From assembly GCF_023078455.1 (NCBI RefSeq), contig NZ_CP095740.1, forward strand, positions 4,390,001 to 4,454,000: DNA of 64,000 nt. Reading direction: 5' to 3'. Below are positions 54,043 to 63,284 of this stretch, one piece after another (position 1 is the first letter of the stretch; the number at the start of each line of letters is the position of its first letter). The DNA is from Luteibacter aegosomatis (lineage in GTDB: Bacteria; Pseudomonadota; Gammaproteobacteria; Xanthomonadales; Rhodanobacteraceae). Made by a program: the position numbers and the translations under genes. Below the pieces are notes generated by a model. It did no database searches. It was given only the letters and a program-made list of their open reading frames with translations, and had not been told where the DNA came from.

Positions 54043-54074
54043 TGTAAACCACAGAAACGTCATTCAGGTTGACA
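54043..54074 (+). promoter_or_regulatory. BirA-type biotin operator
   Basis: TGTAAACC (54043-54050), a 16-base spacer and GGTTGACA (54067-54074) match the known BirA operator TGTAAACC-N-GGTTTACA with one mismatch. It lies 49 bases before bioB, so biotin-bound BirA should repress the bio genes. birA itself is not in the window. Confidence 0.88.
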
Positions 54075-54122
54075 ACAGCACATCCCCTGCCGACACTTCG
54101 CGCCTTCGCCCCGGGAGCCCCC

Positions 54123-55127
54123 ATGACCGCAGCCATCCGCCACGACTGGTCCCGCGAGGAGGTCGAGCACCTTTTCGCCCTTCCCTTCAACGACCTGCTG
54201 TTCCAGGCGCAGACCGTCCACCGGCAATACCACGATCCGAACGCCGTGCAGGTATCCACCCTGCTGTCGATCAAGACCGGCGGTTGTCCCGAGGACTGCG
54301 CCTACTGCCCGCAGGCGGCCCGCTACGCCACCGGCGTGAAGGCCGAGAAGCTGATGAGCGTGGAAGCCGTGCTCGCCAAGGCACAGGCTGCCAAGGACGC
54401 GGGCGCCAGCCGCTTCTGCATGGGCGCCGCCTGGCGCTCGCCGAAAGACCGCGACGTGGCCAAGGTGGCCGAAATCGTCGGCGCGGTGAAGGCGCTGGGC
54501 CTGCAGACCTGCGCCACGCTGGGCATGCTCACCGGCCCGCAGGCCGAGACCCTCAAGAGCGCCGGCCTGGATTTCTACAACCACAACATCGACACGGCGC
54601 CGGATTACTACGGCGAGATCATCCACACCCGCGACATGCAGGACCGCCTGGACACGCTCGAACACGTGCGCGCCGCGGGCATGAAGACCTGCTGCGGCGG
54701 CATCGTGGGCATGGGCGAGTCGCGCGCGCAGCGCGCCGGCCTGCTGCAGACCCTCGCCAACCTGCCCGAACATCCCGAATCGGTGCCGATCAACCGCCTC
54801 GTGCAGGTGGCCGGCACGCCGCTGGCGGGCACGGATGAGCTGGATCCCTTCGAATTCGTGCGCAGCATCGCCGTGGCCCGCATCCTCATGCCGGCCTCGG
54901 TGGTGCGGCTGTCGGCGGGGCGGGAATCGATGGACGACGCCCTGCAGGCGCTCTGCTTCGCCGCGGGCGCCAACTCGATCTTCTACGGCGAAAAGCTGCT
55001 CACCACGGGCAACCCCGACGTGGAGCACGACCGCCGCCTGTTCGGGCGCCTCGGCCTGAAGCCGATGGAAGTGGCATTCGAACCCGGCACCGTGCACGCG
55101 GATATCGTCGAACCCGCCGTCGCATGA
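54123..55127 (+). CDS. bioB: Biotin synthase
   Basis: The radical-SAM enzyme that inserts sulfur into dethiobiotin; 334 residues. The 4Fe-4S cysteines C55, C59 and C62 lie in [30 protein letters not shown] and [17 protein letters not shown] follow. The 2Fe-2S arginine region is [16 protein letters not shown]. The gene is first behind the BirA operator and overlaps bioF by four bases. Confidence 0.97.
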   Translation: MTAAIRHDWSREEVEHLFALPFNDLLFQAQTVHRQYHDPNAVQVSTLLSIKTGGCPEDCAYCPQAARYATGVKAEKLMSVEAVLAKAQAAKDAGASRFCMGAAWRSPKDRDVAKVAEIVGAVKALGLQTCATLGMLTGPQAETLKSAGLDFYNHNIDTAPDYYGEIIHTRDMQDRLDTLEHVRAAGMKTCCGGIVGMGESRAQRAGLLQTLANLPEHPESVPINRLVQVAGTPLAGTDELDPFEFVRSIAVARILMPASVVRLSAGRESMDDALQALCFAAGANSIFYGEKLLTTGNPDVEHDRRLFGRLGLKPMEVAFEPGTVHADIVEPAVA

Positions 55128-56335
55128 GCCGGCCCGGTCTCCGCGCCCGCGTGGAGGCCGCACGCGCGCTTCGCCAACACGAAGGCCTGCTGCGCCGCAC
55201 GCGCACCTGCGACGTGCTGCCCGGCGGGCGCCGTGTCGTGGAAGGCCGCATCCTGTCGGATTTCTGTGGCAACGATTACCTGGGCATCGCCGGCCACCGC
55301 GATCTCGTCGCCGCGCTGACCCGCTCGGCCAGCGTCGAAGGCGTAGGCACCGGCGCCGCGCACCTGGTCAGCGGCCACCGTGGCGAACACGCCGCGCTGG
55401 AAGAAGAACTCGCCGACTGGACCGGGCGCGAACGCGCCCTGCTCTTCTCCACCGGGGTGATGGCCAACCTCGGCACGCTGCAGGCGTTGCTCGGGTCCAC
55501 CGTGCACGGCCGCCAGGAAGCGCTCTGCGTGCAGGATCGCCTCAACCACGCCAGCCTGATCGACGGCGCGATGCTCGCCGGCGCTGATCTGCTTCGTTAT
55601 CCCCACGCCGATGCCGAGGCCGCGGCGCGCCAGCTCGACGCCCGCCCCGAGCTGCCCGCGCTGCTGGCGACCGACGGCGTGTTCAGCATGGACGGCGACG
55701 TGGCGCCCCTGGCCGCCCTGGCCCGGGCCTGCGGCGAGCGCGATGCACTGCTCTACGTGGACGATGCCCATGGCCTGGGGGTACTGGGCCCGCAGGGCGC
55801 CGGCTCGGTCGCCGAGGCCGGCCTCGGTCCGCGCGAGGTGCCCGTGCTCATGGGAACGCTGGGCAAGGCCCTGGGCTGCGCCGGCGCCTTCGTGGCGGGA
55901 GACGCCGACCTCATCGAGGCCGTTACGCAGTTTGCCCGCTCCTACGTCTACACCACCGCCATGCCCGCCGCGCTGGCGGCCGCCACGCGCGCTGCCGTGC
56001 ATCTGGTACGCACCGACCGCGAGGGGCGGCGGGAGCGCCTGCGCGCCAACGTCATCCGCTTCCGCGCCGGGGCCGTGCAACTGGGCCTGGCGCTGATGCC
56101 CTCGGACACCGCGATCCAGCCACTGGTGATGGGCTCCGCCGAGGCCGCCACCGAGGCCGCGAGGCAGCTGGAAGCCGCGGGATTCCTCGTGGTGGCGATC
56201 CGCCCGCCCACCGTGCCGCGCGGCTCCGCCCGCCTGCGCATCACGCTCTCGGCGTCCCACACGCCCGACCGCATCGACGCCCTGCTGGGGGCGCTGGAAC
56301 GGCTGCCGGTGCCCCGCGAGGCCACGGCCGTATAA
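55124..56335 (+). CDS. bioF: 8-amino-7-oxononanoate synthase
   Basis: A PLP enzyme of 403 residues that condenses pimeloyl-ACP with alanine. [33 protein letters not shown] and [19 protein letters not shown] are family blocks. The PLP lysine is K248 in [16 protein letters not shown]. It overlaps bioB. Its stop lies within a TATAAT sequence (56331-56336) that might be a -10 for the next gene. Confidence 0.96.
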   Translation: MSRPGLRARVEAARALRQHEGLLRRTRTCDVLPGGRRVVEGRILSDFCGNDYLGIAGHRDLVAALTRSASVEGVGTGAAHLVSGHRGEHAALEEELADWTGRERALLFSTGVMANLGTLQALLGSTVHGRQEALCVQDRLNHASLIDGAMLAGADLLRYPHADAEAAARQLDARPELPALLATDGVFSMDGDVAPLAALARACGERDALLYVDDAHGLGVLGPQGAGSVAEAGLGPREVPVLMGTLGKALGCAGAFVAGDADLIEAVTQFARSYVYTTAMPAALAAATRAAVHLVRTDREGRRERLRANVIRFRAGAVQLGLALMPSDTAIQPLVMGSAEAATEAARQLEAAGFLVVAIRPPTVPRGSARLRITLSASHTPDRIDALLGALERLPVPREATAV

Positions 56336-56357
56336 TGGGCGGCCGCAGGCCCCACGC

Positions 56358-57101
56358 ATGTCCATGTCGATCCTCAACATTTCCGCCTACAAGTTCGTCG
56401 CCCTCGACGAACCCGCCGTGCTGCGCGAAGCGATCGCGGCACGCTGCGAGGCGTTGGCGCTCAAGGGCACCATCCTGCTCGCCCCCGAGGGCATCAACCT
56501 GTTCCTCGCCGGCCCGCGCGAGGCGGTGGATGCCTTCATGGCGTGGTTGCGCAAGGACGCCCGCTTTGCCGACATCGAGCCGAAGGAGAGCTGGTCCGAC
56601 GAGGTGCCCTTCGGTCGCATGCGCGTACGCCTGAAGAAGGAAATCATCACCATGCACGCGCCCGCGATCCGCCCCGAGGCGGGTCGTGCGCCGCACGTGC
56701 TGCCCCGCGATCTTCGCCGCTGGCTCGATACCGGCCGCGACGACGAGGGCCGCGAGGTGGTGCTGCTCGATACGCGCAACGATTACGAAGTGGCCGCCGG
56801 CACCTTCGAGAACACCGTCGACTACGGCCTGTCGAGCTTCACCGGATTCCCCGATGCCGTCGCCGCCGACCGCGCGCGATTCGACGGCAAGACGGTGGTG
56901 TCGTTCTGCACCGGCGGCATCCGCTGCGAGAAGGCGGCCATCCACATGCGCAAGATCGGCATCGAACACGTCTTCCAATTGGAGGGCGGCATCCTGAAGT
57001 ATTTCGAGGACGTCGGCGGCGCGCATTGGCGCGGCGACTGCTTCGTGTTCGACGGACGCGGTGCGGTGGATCCCTCGCTCGCGCCGAGCACCGCGCCATG
57101 A
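56358..57101 (+). CDS. trhO: tRNA uridine-34 hydroxylase (rhodanese-family TrhO)
   Basis: A 247-residue protein with an N-terminal ferredoxin-like domain ([19 protein letters not shown]) and a rhodanese domain. The active cysteine is C184 in [18 protein letters not shown], with a second cysteine at 190. This is the TrhO/YceA pattern for oxygen-dependent hydroxylation of tRNA uridine 34. It sits between bioF and bioH although it has no known part in biotin synthesis. A TATAAT just upstream could give it its own transcript. It overlaps bioH by four bases. Confidence 0.9.
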   Translation: MSMSILNISAYKFVALDEPAVLREAIAARCEALALKGTILLAPEGINLFLAGPREAVDAFMAWLRKDARFADIEPKESWSDEVPFGRMRVRLKKEIITMHAPAIRPEAGRAPHVLPRDLRRWLDTGRDDEGREVVLLDTRNDYEVAAGTFENTVDYGLSSFTGFPDAVAADRARFDGKTVVSFCTGGIRCEKAAIHMRKIGIEHVFQLEGGILKYFEDVGGAHWRGDCFVFDGRGAVDPSLAPSTAP

Positions 57102-57868
57102 GCGGGCTGTACATCGAGCGGCGCGGCCGGGGCGACATTCCGCTGGTGATGCTCCACGGCTGGGCCATGCACGGCGGCATCCTCGCGCCGCTGGCCGAGG
57201 CCCTCGACGCACGGTTCGACATGTACGTGGTCGACCTGCCCGGCCACGGCCACTCGCGCGACTCGAACGTTCCGCTCGATCCGGCCGCCTGCGCCCGGGC
57301 CATCGCCGACGACGTGCCGCCCGCCGCGTGGCTGGGATGGTCGATGGGCGGCCTGGTGGCACTGGTGGCCGCGCTCGAACTGGGGGATCACGTACGTGCC
57401 CTCGTGCCCGTCTGTTCCACCCCGCGCTTCGTGCGCGCGGACGATTGGCCGCAGGGCAACGACGTCGCCATGGTGCAAAAGCTCGCCGCCGATCTCGACG
57501 CCGACTACAAGGCCACCGTCGACCGCTTCATCGCCCTCGAAGCGCTGGGCAGCGCCGATCCCAAGACCGAAACGCGCAAGCTCAAGGACGAAGCCTACGC
57601 GCGCGGCGAACCCGATCCGCGGGTACTCATGGAAGGCCTGCGCCTGCTCGAGGCGACCGACCTGCGTTCCCGCCTGGGCGAACTGCGCCAGCCCAACCTG
57701 TGGATCGCCGGACGCCGCGACCGCATCGTGCACCCCGAGGCCATGCGCTGGTCGGCGCAGGCCGCCGACGGTCGTTTCGAGGAAATCAACGCCGGGCACG
57801 CGCCCTTCATCGGACACGCCGACGACCTCGCGCGCGTCATCACGTCCTTCACTGAAACCCACGCATGA
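57098..57868 (+). CDS. bioH: Pimeloyl-ACP methyl ester carboxylesterase
   Basis: An alpha/beta hydrolase of 256 residues that removes the methyl group from pimeloyl-ACP methyl ester. The oxyanion region is [13 protein letters not shown]. The nucleophile S82 lies in [14 protein letters not shown], at the same position as in E. coli BioH. The acid is in [13 protein letters not shown] and the histidine in [13 protein letters not shown]. Overlap with bioC makes the assignment firm. Confidence 0.93.
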   Translation: MSGLYIERRGRGDIPLVMLHGWAMHGGILAPLAEALDARFDMYVVDLPGHGHSRDSNVPLDPAACARAIADDVPPAAWLGWSMGGLVALVAALELGDHVRALVPVCSTPRFVRADDWPQGNDVAMVQKLAADLDADYKATVDRFIALEALGSADPKTETRKLKDEAYARGEPDPRVLMEGLRLLEATDLRSRLGELRQPNLWIAGRRDRIVHPEAMRWSAQAADGRFEEINAGHAPFIGHADDLARVITSFTETHA

Positions 57869-58755
57869 GCGATTTCCATTTCGACCGCCGCCAGGTCCGC
57901 CGCAACTTCGGCCGCGCCGCGGGCACCTACGAAAAGCACGACGCGCTCCAGCGCGAGGTGCAATCGACGTTGATCGACCGTCTCGAGGTCTACACGCCGG
58001 TGCCCGAGGTGGTGCTCGACGTGGGTGCCGGCACCGGGCGTGGCAGCGCGGCGCTGAAGAAGCGCTATCCCAAGGCGCAGGTCATCGCCATGGACCTCGC
58101 CCTGCCGATGCTTCGCCAGGCGAAGCACAACGCGGGCTGGCTCAAGCCGTTCTCGCGCGTGGCCGCCGATGCGTACACGCTGCCGGTGCACGACCGCAGC
58201 GTCGACATCCTCTTTTCCAACCTCTGCTTCCAGTGGTGCGAAGACCTGCCGCGCCTGTTTGCCGAGTGCGCACGCGTGCTCAAGCCCGGCGGCCTGCTGA
58301 CGTTCTCCACGTTCGGCCCCGATACGCTGACCGAACTGCGCAGCGCGTGGGCGGCGGCCGACGAGCACGCGCACGTGGCACGTTTCCTCGACATGCACGA
58401 CGTAGGCGATGCCATGCTGGCCCAGGGCCTGCGCGATCCGGTGCTGTTCGCCGAACGCTATACGCTCACCTATCCGACGCCACGCGCCTTGCTCGACGAG
58501 TTGCGCGGCCTGGGAGCCAACAACGCCGATGCCGATCGTTCGCGCGGGCTGACCGGCAAGCAGCATTACCGGCGGATGATCGAGGCGTACGAGGCGATGC
58601 GTAGCGACGGGACGATCCCTTCCACGTGGGAAGTCGTGACGGCTTACGCGTGGGGAGCGCCGGAAGGGCAGTCGCGCCGGGAGGGGAGCGGCGAGGTCGC
58701 CAGCTTCCCGATCGACAAGTTGCGTGGATCGCGGCGGAAGACGCCGTTCGGTTGA
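57865..58755 (+). CDS. bioC: Malonyl-ACP O-methyltransferase
   Basis: A SAM methyltransferase of 296 residues that starts pimelate synthesis by methylating malonyl-ACP. Typical features are FDRRQVRRNFGRAAGTYEKH at the N-terminus and the SAM loop VVLDVGAGTGRGSAALKKR. SVDILFSNLCFQWCEDLPRL follows. The C-terminus SFPIDKLRGSRRKTPFG is somewhat extended. It is the last bio gene here; bioA and bioD are not in the window. Confidence 0.94.
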   Translation: MSDFHFDRRQVRRNFGRAAGTYEKHDALQREVQSTLIDRLEVYTPVPEVVLDVGAGTGRGSAALKKRYPKAQVIAMDLALPMLRQAKHNAGWLKPFSRVAADAYTLPVHDRSVDILFSNLCFQWCEDLPRLFAECARVLKPGGLLTFSTFGPDTLTELRSAWAAADEHAHVARFLDMHDVGDAMLAQGLRDPVLFAERYTLTYPTPRALLDELRGLGANNADADRSRGLTGKQHYRRMIEAYEAMRSDGTIPSTWEVVTAYAWGAPEGQSRREGSGEVASFPIDKLRGSRRKTPFG

Positions 58756-58819
58756 GCGGCATCGCTCGCCGTGAACCGGGGCTCCGGGTCCCTTCGCACG
58801 CAGGAGCCCAGGACCTCGG

Positions 58820-59704
58820 TCATCCCGAAGCGCGACGCGTCGCCACGAGCTTCTCCAACGCCCCGGCATCCCCCGGCGCCTTCACCTTCGCATCGTTGTC
58901 GAAATACACGTAAACATCCCGCGCCGCCCGCTTCGGCGGCGCCTTGCGCGAGATGCGTGGATCACCGGCGGGCTGCGCGCCGCGCGCCCACGCACGCACC
59001 CGCCGCGCCCACTCCTTCAACGCTTTCTCCCCATAACCGCTGGCGTACAGCTGGATGTCGCCGTGAAGACGCACGTAGACGAATCCCGCCGTCACGTCGA
59101 AATACCGGGGGAACTTGCCCGCCGCATCGGCCACCACGAGTCCGATGCCATGCTTGCGCAGCAGGTCGATGAAGGCGGGATCGACGAAGCTCTCGTGACG
59201 GATCTCCACCGCATGGCGCAACCGTCGCGACCGATCCACCGCCAGCCACGCGCGTTTCTTCAGTTTCGCGTCGTGGCGACGTCCCAGTGCCGCGGCATCC
59301 CTCGTGGTACGCGGCAATTGCGCGAAAAACGCATCCATGAGGTCCGCGTCGAAGCGGAAGTTCGGCGGGAACTGCCACAGGATCGGCCCCAGCTTTTCCC
59401 TCAGCGCCAATACGCCGGACGCGAAGAAATTCGCGAGCGGCGCCTCAACGTCGCGCAACCGCTTCACGTGGGTGATGAATCGAGGTCCCTTTACCGCGAA
59501 AACGAAACCTCGGGGCGTATCGTCATACCAGCGGCGGTAACTGTCCGGGCTCTGCAACGAGTAGAACGATCCGTTGATCTCGATGGTCCGGAACCGGCGC
59601 GAGGCGAATGCCAGCTCGTCGCGCTGCACGAGATCCTCAGGATAGAAGACGCCGCGCCACGGCGCGTAACGCCAGCCGGAAATGCCGATGCGAACGGTAG
59701 CCAT
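58820..59704 (-). CDS. DUF72 domain protein
   Basis: A 294-residue protein with a TIM-barrel DUF72 fold. It begins VRIGISGWRYAPWRGVFYPE and contains TIEINGSFYSLQSPDSYRRW, GPILWQFPPNFRFD and AVEIRHESFVDPAFIDLL. The C-terminal DVYVYFDNDAKVKAPGDAG is the family end block. The start is ATG 59704, where the conserved region begins. The biochemical function of the family is not established. The gene converges on bioC. Confidence 0.88.
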   Translation of the reverse strand: MATVRIGISGWRYAPWRGVFYPEDLVQRDELAFASRRFRTIEINGSFYSLQSPDSYRRWYDDTPRGFVFAVKGPRFITHVKRLRDVEAPLANFFASGVLALREKLGPILWQFPPNFRFDADLMDAFFAQLPRTTRDAAALGRRHDAKLKKRAWLAVDRSRRLRHAVEIRHESFVDPAFIDLLRKHGIGLVVADAAGKFPRYFDVTAGFVYVRLHGDIQLYASGYGEKALKEWARRVRAWARGAQPAGDPRISRKAPPKRAARDVYVYFDNDAKVKAPGDAGALEKLVATRRASG

Positions 59705-59751
59705 GGCACCATGGCATCGCGCGAGCCGTGCACTTGCGGTGAACGCTTTCG

Positions 59752-60306
59752 TCAATCGCGTTCACGACGGAAGCAGCCGTCCAGGTGATCGTCGATCATG
59801 CCCGACGATTGCATCAGGGCGTAGCAGATGGCCGTGCCGGCGAACTGGAATCCACGCTTGCGCAGCGCTTCGCTCATGCGATCGGAGCGGATGCTCCTGG
59901 AAGGCATCTCGTCGACGTGGCGGACCCGGTTGACCACGGTCCGGCCGTCGACGAACGACCAGAGGAACGCGGCCAGGGATCCCTCGGCGTCGACGAGACG
60001 CAGCGCGGCCCGGGCGTTGTTGCGCACGGACGCCAGCTTGAGCCGATGACGGATGATGCGGCGATCCGTCGCGATGCGCGCCATGGCCTCGTCGTCGAGC
60101 GCCGCGACGGCGGCGATATCGTAATCGAGGAACACGCGCCGATAGGCGGCACGCTTGGCCAGGACGGTACGCCAGGCCAGGCCGGCTTGCGCGCCTCGCA
60201 GGACGAGAAGTTCGAACAGCCTGCGGTCGTCGTGCGTGGGCACGCCCCATTCGGTGTCGTGGTAAACGCGTTCCGCGTCGGTCGTATCGGCCCATTCGCA
60301 GCGCAT
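59752..60306 (-). CDS. tag: DNA-3-methyladenine glycosylase I
   Basis: A base-excision repair enzyme of about 184 residues that removes 3-methyladenine. ATG 60306 has GAGGGG 8 bases upstream and places MRCEWAD at the N-terminus, the usual beginning; a longer frame from 60366 is possible. YHDTEWGVPTHDDRRLFELL, GLAWRTVLAKRAAYRRVF and RHRLKLASVRNNARA are family motifs. The zinc ligands appear conserved as Cys3, the His of YHDTEWG and His-Cys of DDHLDGC. Confidence 0.94.
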   Translation of the reverse strand: MRCEWADTTDAERVYHDTEWGVPTHDDRRLFELLVLRGAQAGLAWRTVLAKRAAYRRVFLDYDIAAVAALDDEAMARIATDRRIIRHRLKLASVRNNARAALRLVDAEGSLAAFLWSFVDGRTVVNRVRHVDEMPSRSIRSDRMSEALRKRGFQFAGTAICYALMQSSGMIDDHLDGCFRRERD

Positions 60307-60398
60307 CGGCGGCGCCCCTCGTCCTTTCCTCGGAGCGAACGAGAATATCGACGCGTTTTCCGTCAAGATGTCCGTTTTTCACGGTGTCCGGCGTACGC

Positions 60399-61286
60399 AT
60401 GAACGAACCCAAGCCATCGCAGGGCGCTGTCGTCGCGATGGGCGCCACCGTCATCATCTGGGCGAGCAGCTGGATCGTGATGAAGGGCGTGCTGGCCTAT
60501 GCCGGCCCTTTCGATTTCTCCGCGTTGCGCTACGGCATCGGATGCGCGCTGATGTTCGTGGTGTTGCTGGTGATGCAGCGACCGCTGGCTCCCCCGCCAT
60601 GGGTCGGCACCGCGCTCGTGGGACTCACCCAGACGGCCGCGTTCCAGGGCCTGGGGCAGTTGGCCCTCACCACCGGAGGCGCGGGCCACGTGGTGCTCCT
60701 GGCGTACGCGATGCCTTTCTGGGCGGTATTGCTGGCGTGGCTGATCCTGCGCGAGAAACCCACGCGAAGGCATTGGCTGGGACTCACCCTCGCCGCCGCC
60801 GGCCTGCTCGCGGTCATCGCCCCGTGGAGGGGATTGGGCCGCATGGAGAGCACGCTCTTCGCCTTGCTCGGCGGCATGTGCTGGGCCTTCGGCACGGTGA
60901 TGAGCAAGCGCATGTTCCAACGCCACCGCTGCGATCCGTTGAACTTCACCGCCTGGCAGATGCTCTTCGGCGCCGCCGCGCTCACCCTGACGGCCCTGTG
61001 CGTGCCGCAACGTCCGATCGCATGGACGCCCGCCCTCGTCGGCGGCCTGGCCTATTCGGTCGTGTTCGCCACCTGCCTGGCATGGACGCTGTGGCTGGTG
61101 GTGGTACGCCGGCTGCCTACCGCCGTGGCCGCCTTGTCGGCGCTGGCGGTGCCGGTGCTCGGCGTACTCATGGCCTGGGCTTTCCTGGAAGAGCGGCCCA
61201 CGCCGAACGAATGGATCGGCATGGTCTTCATCGCGGCCGGCCTCTTCGCCGTCAGCGGCGTACGTTTCGCACGCTCACCACGGTAA
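60399..61286 (+). CDS. EamA/DMT-family transporter
   Basis: A 295-residue inner-membrane protein with ten hydrophobic segments arranged as two EamA repeats. The first starts at VVAMGATVIIWASSWIVMKG and the second at LFALLGGMCWAFGTVMSKRM. The C-terminal half ends with GMVFIAAGLFAVSGVRFA. Such proteins export amino acids or metabolites; the substrate is unknown. The ATG at 60399 begins just before the first helix. Its end overlaps the convergent dehydratase gene by 12 bases. Confidence 0.9.
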   Translation: MNEPKPSQGAVVAMGATVIIWASSWIVMKGVLAYAGPFDFSALRYGIGCALMFVVLLVMQRPLAPPPWVGTALVGLTQTAAFQGLGQLALTTGGAGHVVLLAYAMPFWAVLLAWLILREKPTRRHWLGLTLAAAGLLAVIAPWRGLGRMESTLFALLGGMCWAFGTVMSKRMFQRHRCDPLNFTAWQMLFGAAALTLTALCVPQRPIAWTPALVGGLAYSVVFATCLAWTLWLVVVRRLPTAVAALSALAVPVLGVLMAWAFLEERPTPNEWIGMVFIAAGLFAVSGVRFARSPR

Positions 61287-62222
61287 GGCGTCGAGATCGA
61301 CGTTGCCGCCGGTCAGCACCGCGCCGACCCGGTGGCCGACGAAGCGATCCGGGTAGCGCAGCAAGGCGGCCAGCACGGTCGCGCTGGACGGCTCGACCAC
61401 GATCCGCAGCTCCGACCAGAGCAGCCGCATCGCGGCAACCACCTCCGCGTCGCTCACCCGCAGGACCGACACGCGGTGCTCGCGCAGGACGCGGAAATTG
61501 GGCTCGCCCACGAGGGTACGCAAGCCATCGCAGAGGGTCTCGGGAGTGAACGGACCCACACGCTCGCCGGCTTCCAGCGACCGCGCCGCGTCGTCCGCGC
61601 CTTCCGGCTCCGCGGCGAACAGGCGCAGCTTCGCATCGATGGCATGCGCCGCGATGGAACAGCCTGCCGCGAGTCCACCGCCGCCCACCGGAAACAGCAC
61701 GGTGTCGATATCGGGATGCTGCCTCAGCAACTCCGGCACCACCGTACCCTGCCCCGCCATCACGCGGGGATCCGCATAGGGATGGACCAGCGAGGCGCCC
61801 GTCGCGGCCTGCACCTGGGCCGCCTTCGCCTCGCGCGCCGCCGTGGTCGGCTCGCAACGATGCACCGTGGCCCCCGCGGCGACGATGGCATCGACCTTCG
61901 CCTTCACCGCGCCCTCCGGCACCACCACATGGGCGGGGATACCGCGCGTGCGCGCGGCCATCGCGAGCGCATTGCCATGGTTGCCCGACGAATGCGTCAC
62001 GACGCCACGCCTGGCCTCCTCGTCGTCCAGCGACCACACCGCGTTGGTGGCGCCGCGAAACTTGAAGGCGCCGCCGCGCTGGAGGTTTTCGCACTTGAAG
62101 CGCACCGCCGTGCCGACCCGCGCGTCGATGAGATCGCTGCGCAGGACCGGCGTGACCGTGGCATGCGGCGCGATGCGGGCGGCGGCATCGCGGATGTCGT
62201 CCCAGGTGGGGATCGCATTCAT
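61275..62222 (-). CDS. Serine/threonine dehydratase-like PLP enzyme
   Basis: A 315-residue fold-type II PLP enzyme. The PLP lysine is K54 in LQRGGAFKFRGATNAVWSLD. SSGNHGNALAMAARTRG and VGGGGLAAGCSIAAHA, the phosphate-binding loop, follow. The length lacks the ACT regulatory domain of biosynthetic IlvA, so it is of the catabolic threonine dehydratase or serine racemase type. It might still supply 2-oxobutyrate for isoleucine, since the BCAA operon carries no ilvA. Its ATG overlaps the preceding epimerase gene (ATGA). Confidence 0.9.
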   Translation of the reverse strand: MNAIPTWDDIRDAAARIAPHATVTPVLRSDLIDARVGTAVRFKCENLQRGGAFKFRGATNAVWSLDDEEARRGVVTHSSGNHGNALAMAARTRGIPAHVVVPEGAVKAKVDAIVAAGATVHRCEPTTAAREAKAAQVQAATGASLVHPYADPRVMAGQGTVVPELLRQHPDIDTVLFPVGGGGLAAGCSIAAHAIDAKLRLFAAEPEGADDAARSLEAGERVGPFTPETLCDGLRTLVGEPNFRVLREHRVSVLRVSDAEVVAAMRLLWSELRIVVEPSSATVLAALLRYPDRFVGHRVGAVLTGGNVDLDALPW

Positions 62223-63211
62223 CCACCGAACTCCACGCCGCAGACGAAGCGGCGTTCGGCGCCGGGAGACAGCGTGATCGCGTCCCGGCAATCCTCGCGA
62301 TTGAACGCATTGGGGATGCATTCCATCGGCTCCAGCGCCACCGACTTGCGCGCGTCGCGCTCGGCCGTATCGGAGGTGAAGGCGAGCATGACGCCTTTTT
62401 CCTGCCATACCGCGATGCGGCGACCGGTGGCCGGATCGCTCAGGTACGTGCGTGCGCGGCCGTCGGCATCGCGCGCCAGTTTCGCATACGTGTTGTTCAG
62501 CTCGGTGTGGCCGATTGCCCGCGCCTGGCGGAAATCCAGCGAGGCATCCGCTTCGCCGATGGGCTGCCACGCCGTCGGACCCGGCACCGGGATGAAGCCC
62601 TCGTCGGCGACGATGATCTCGTCGGCGGGAATCTGCAGCACCCATCCCTCGATGGGCGTGTCGGACAGGCGGAAGTACGGATGCCAACCGAAGAAGGTCG
62701 GCGCATCGCGATCGCCGACGTTGCGCGTACGCGCGTCGACGGTCAGCCCCTTCCCGTCCAGCGTGAAGGTCACGGCGAAATCCAACGCGAAGGGATAGCC
62801 TGGGCGCGCTTCCGGCCGGATCGCCTGCGTGGCGAACGTGACCTTCGCGGCATCGTCTCCCCCCGTTTCGTCCCGCACGTCGAACCGCTCGCCGCGCAGG
62901 AAGCCATGACGGCTCGCGCGATCCTTGCCCACCACGCCCGGCTGCAGATCGTAGGCCTGGCCTTCGAACGTGTAGCGCGAATCCTCCACACGGTTGGCAA
63001 ACGGCGTCATGATCGCGAAGCGCGAGCCCTTGTGCGGCACCAACTCGGCTTCGTCGCGAAAACCGTCGGCGATGTCGTGGCCGTCCAGCTTGATGGACAG
63101 CACCGTGGCGCCATGGCGGGCGATGCGTACCTCGCGATGTGCGACGGTGTCGGTCAGCACGACCAGTTCCTGGGCTCCGAGGGAGTCACGCGTGACGGTG
63201 AAACGGGGCAT
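62219..63211 (-). CDS. Aldose 1-epimerase family protein
   Basis: A 330-residue galactose mutarotase-like beta-sandwich protein. AAGGAAA lies 7 bases before ATG 63211. The motifs HGATVLSIKLDGHDI, FAIMTPFANRVEDSRYTFEG and the catalytic His region SRHGFLRGERFDV are visible. TFFGWHPYFRL supplies the second histidine, and the family glutamate lies near VALEPMECIPNAF. It probably interconverts sugar anomers, but the sugar is not known. It is coupled to the dehydratase gene downstream and divergent from pepN. Confidence 0.88.
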   Translation of the reverse strand: MPRFTVTRDSLGAQELVVLTDTVAHREVRIARHGATVLSIKLDGHDIADGFRDEAELVPHKGSRFAIMTPFANRVEDSRYTFEGQAYDLQPGVVGKDRASRHGFLRGERFDVRDETGGDDAAKVTFATQAIRPEARPGYPFALDFAVTFTLDGKGLTVDARTRNVGDRDAPTFFGWHPYFRLSDTPIEGWVLQIPADEIIVADEGFIPVPGPTAWQPIGEADASLDFRQARAIGHTELNNTYAKLARDADGRARTYLSDPATGRRIAVWQEKGVMLAFTSDTAERDARKSVALEPMECIPNAFNREDCRDAITLSPGAERRFVCGVEFGG

Positions 63212-63284
63212 GGGGTGGTTTCCTTTTGGCGAATCCGACCGCATGTTAGCCTGCCAGCCAGTCATTTGAGCTTTCTCTGACGCC

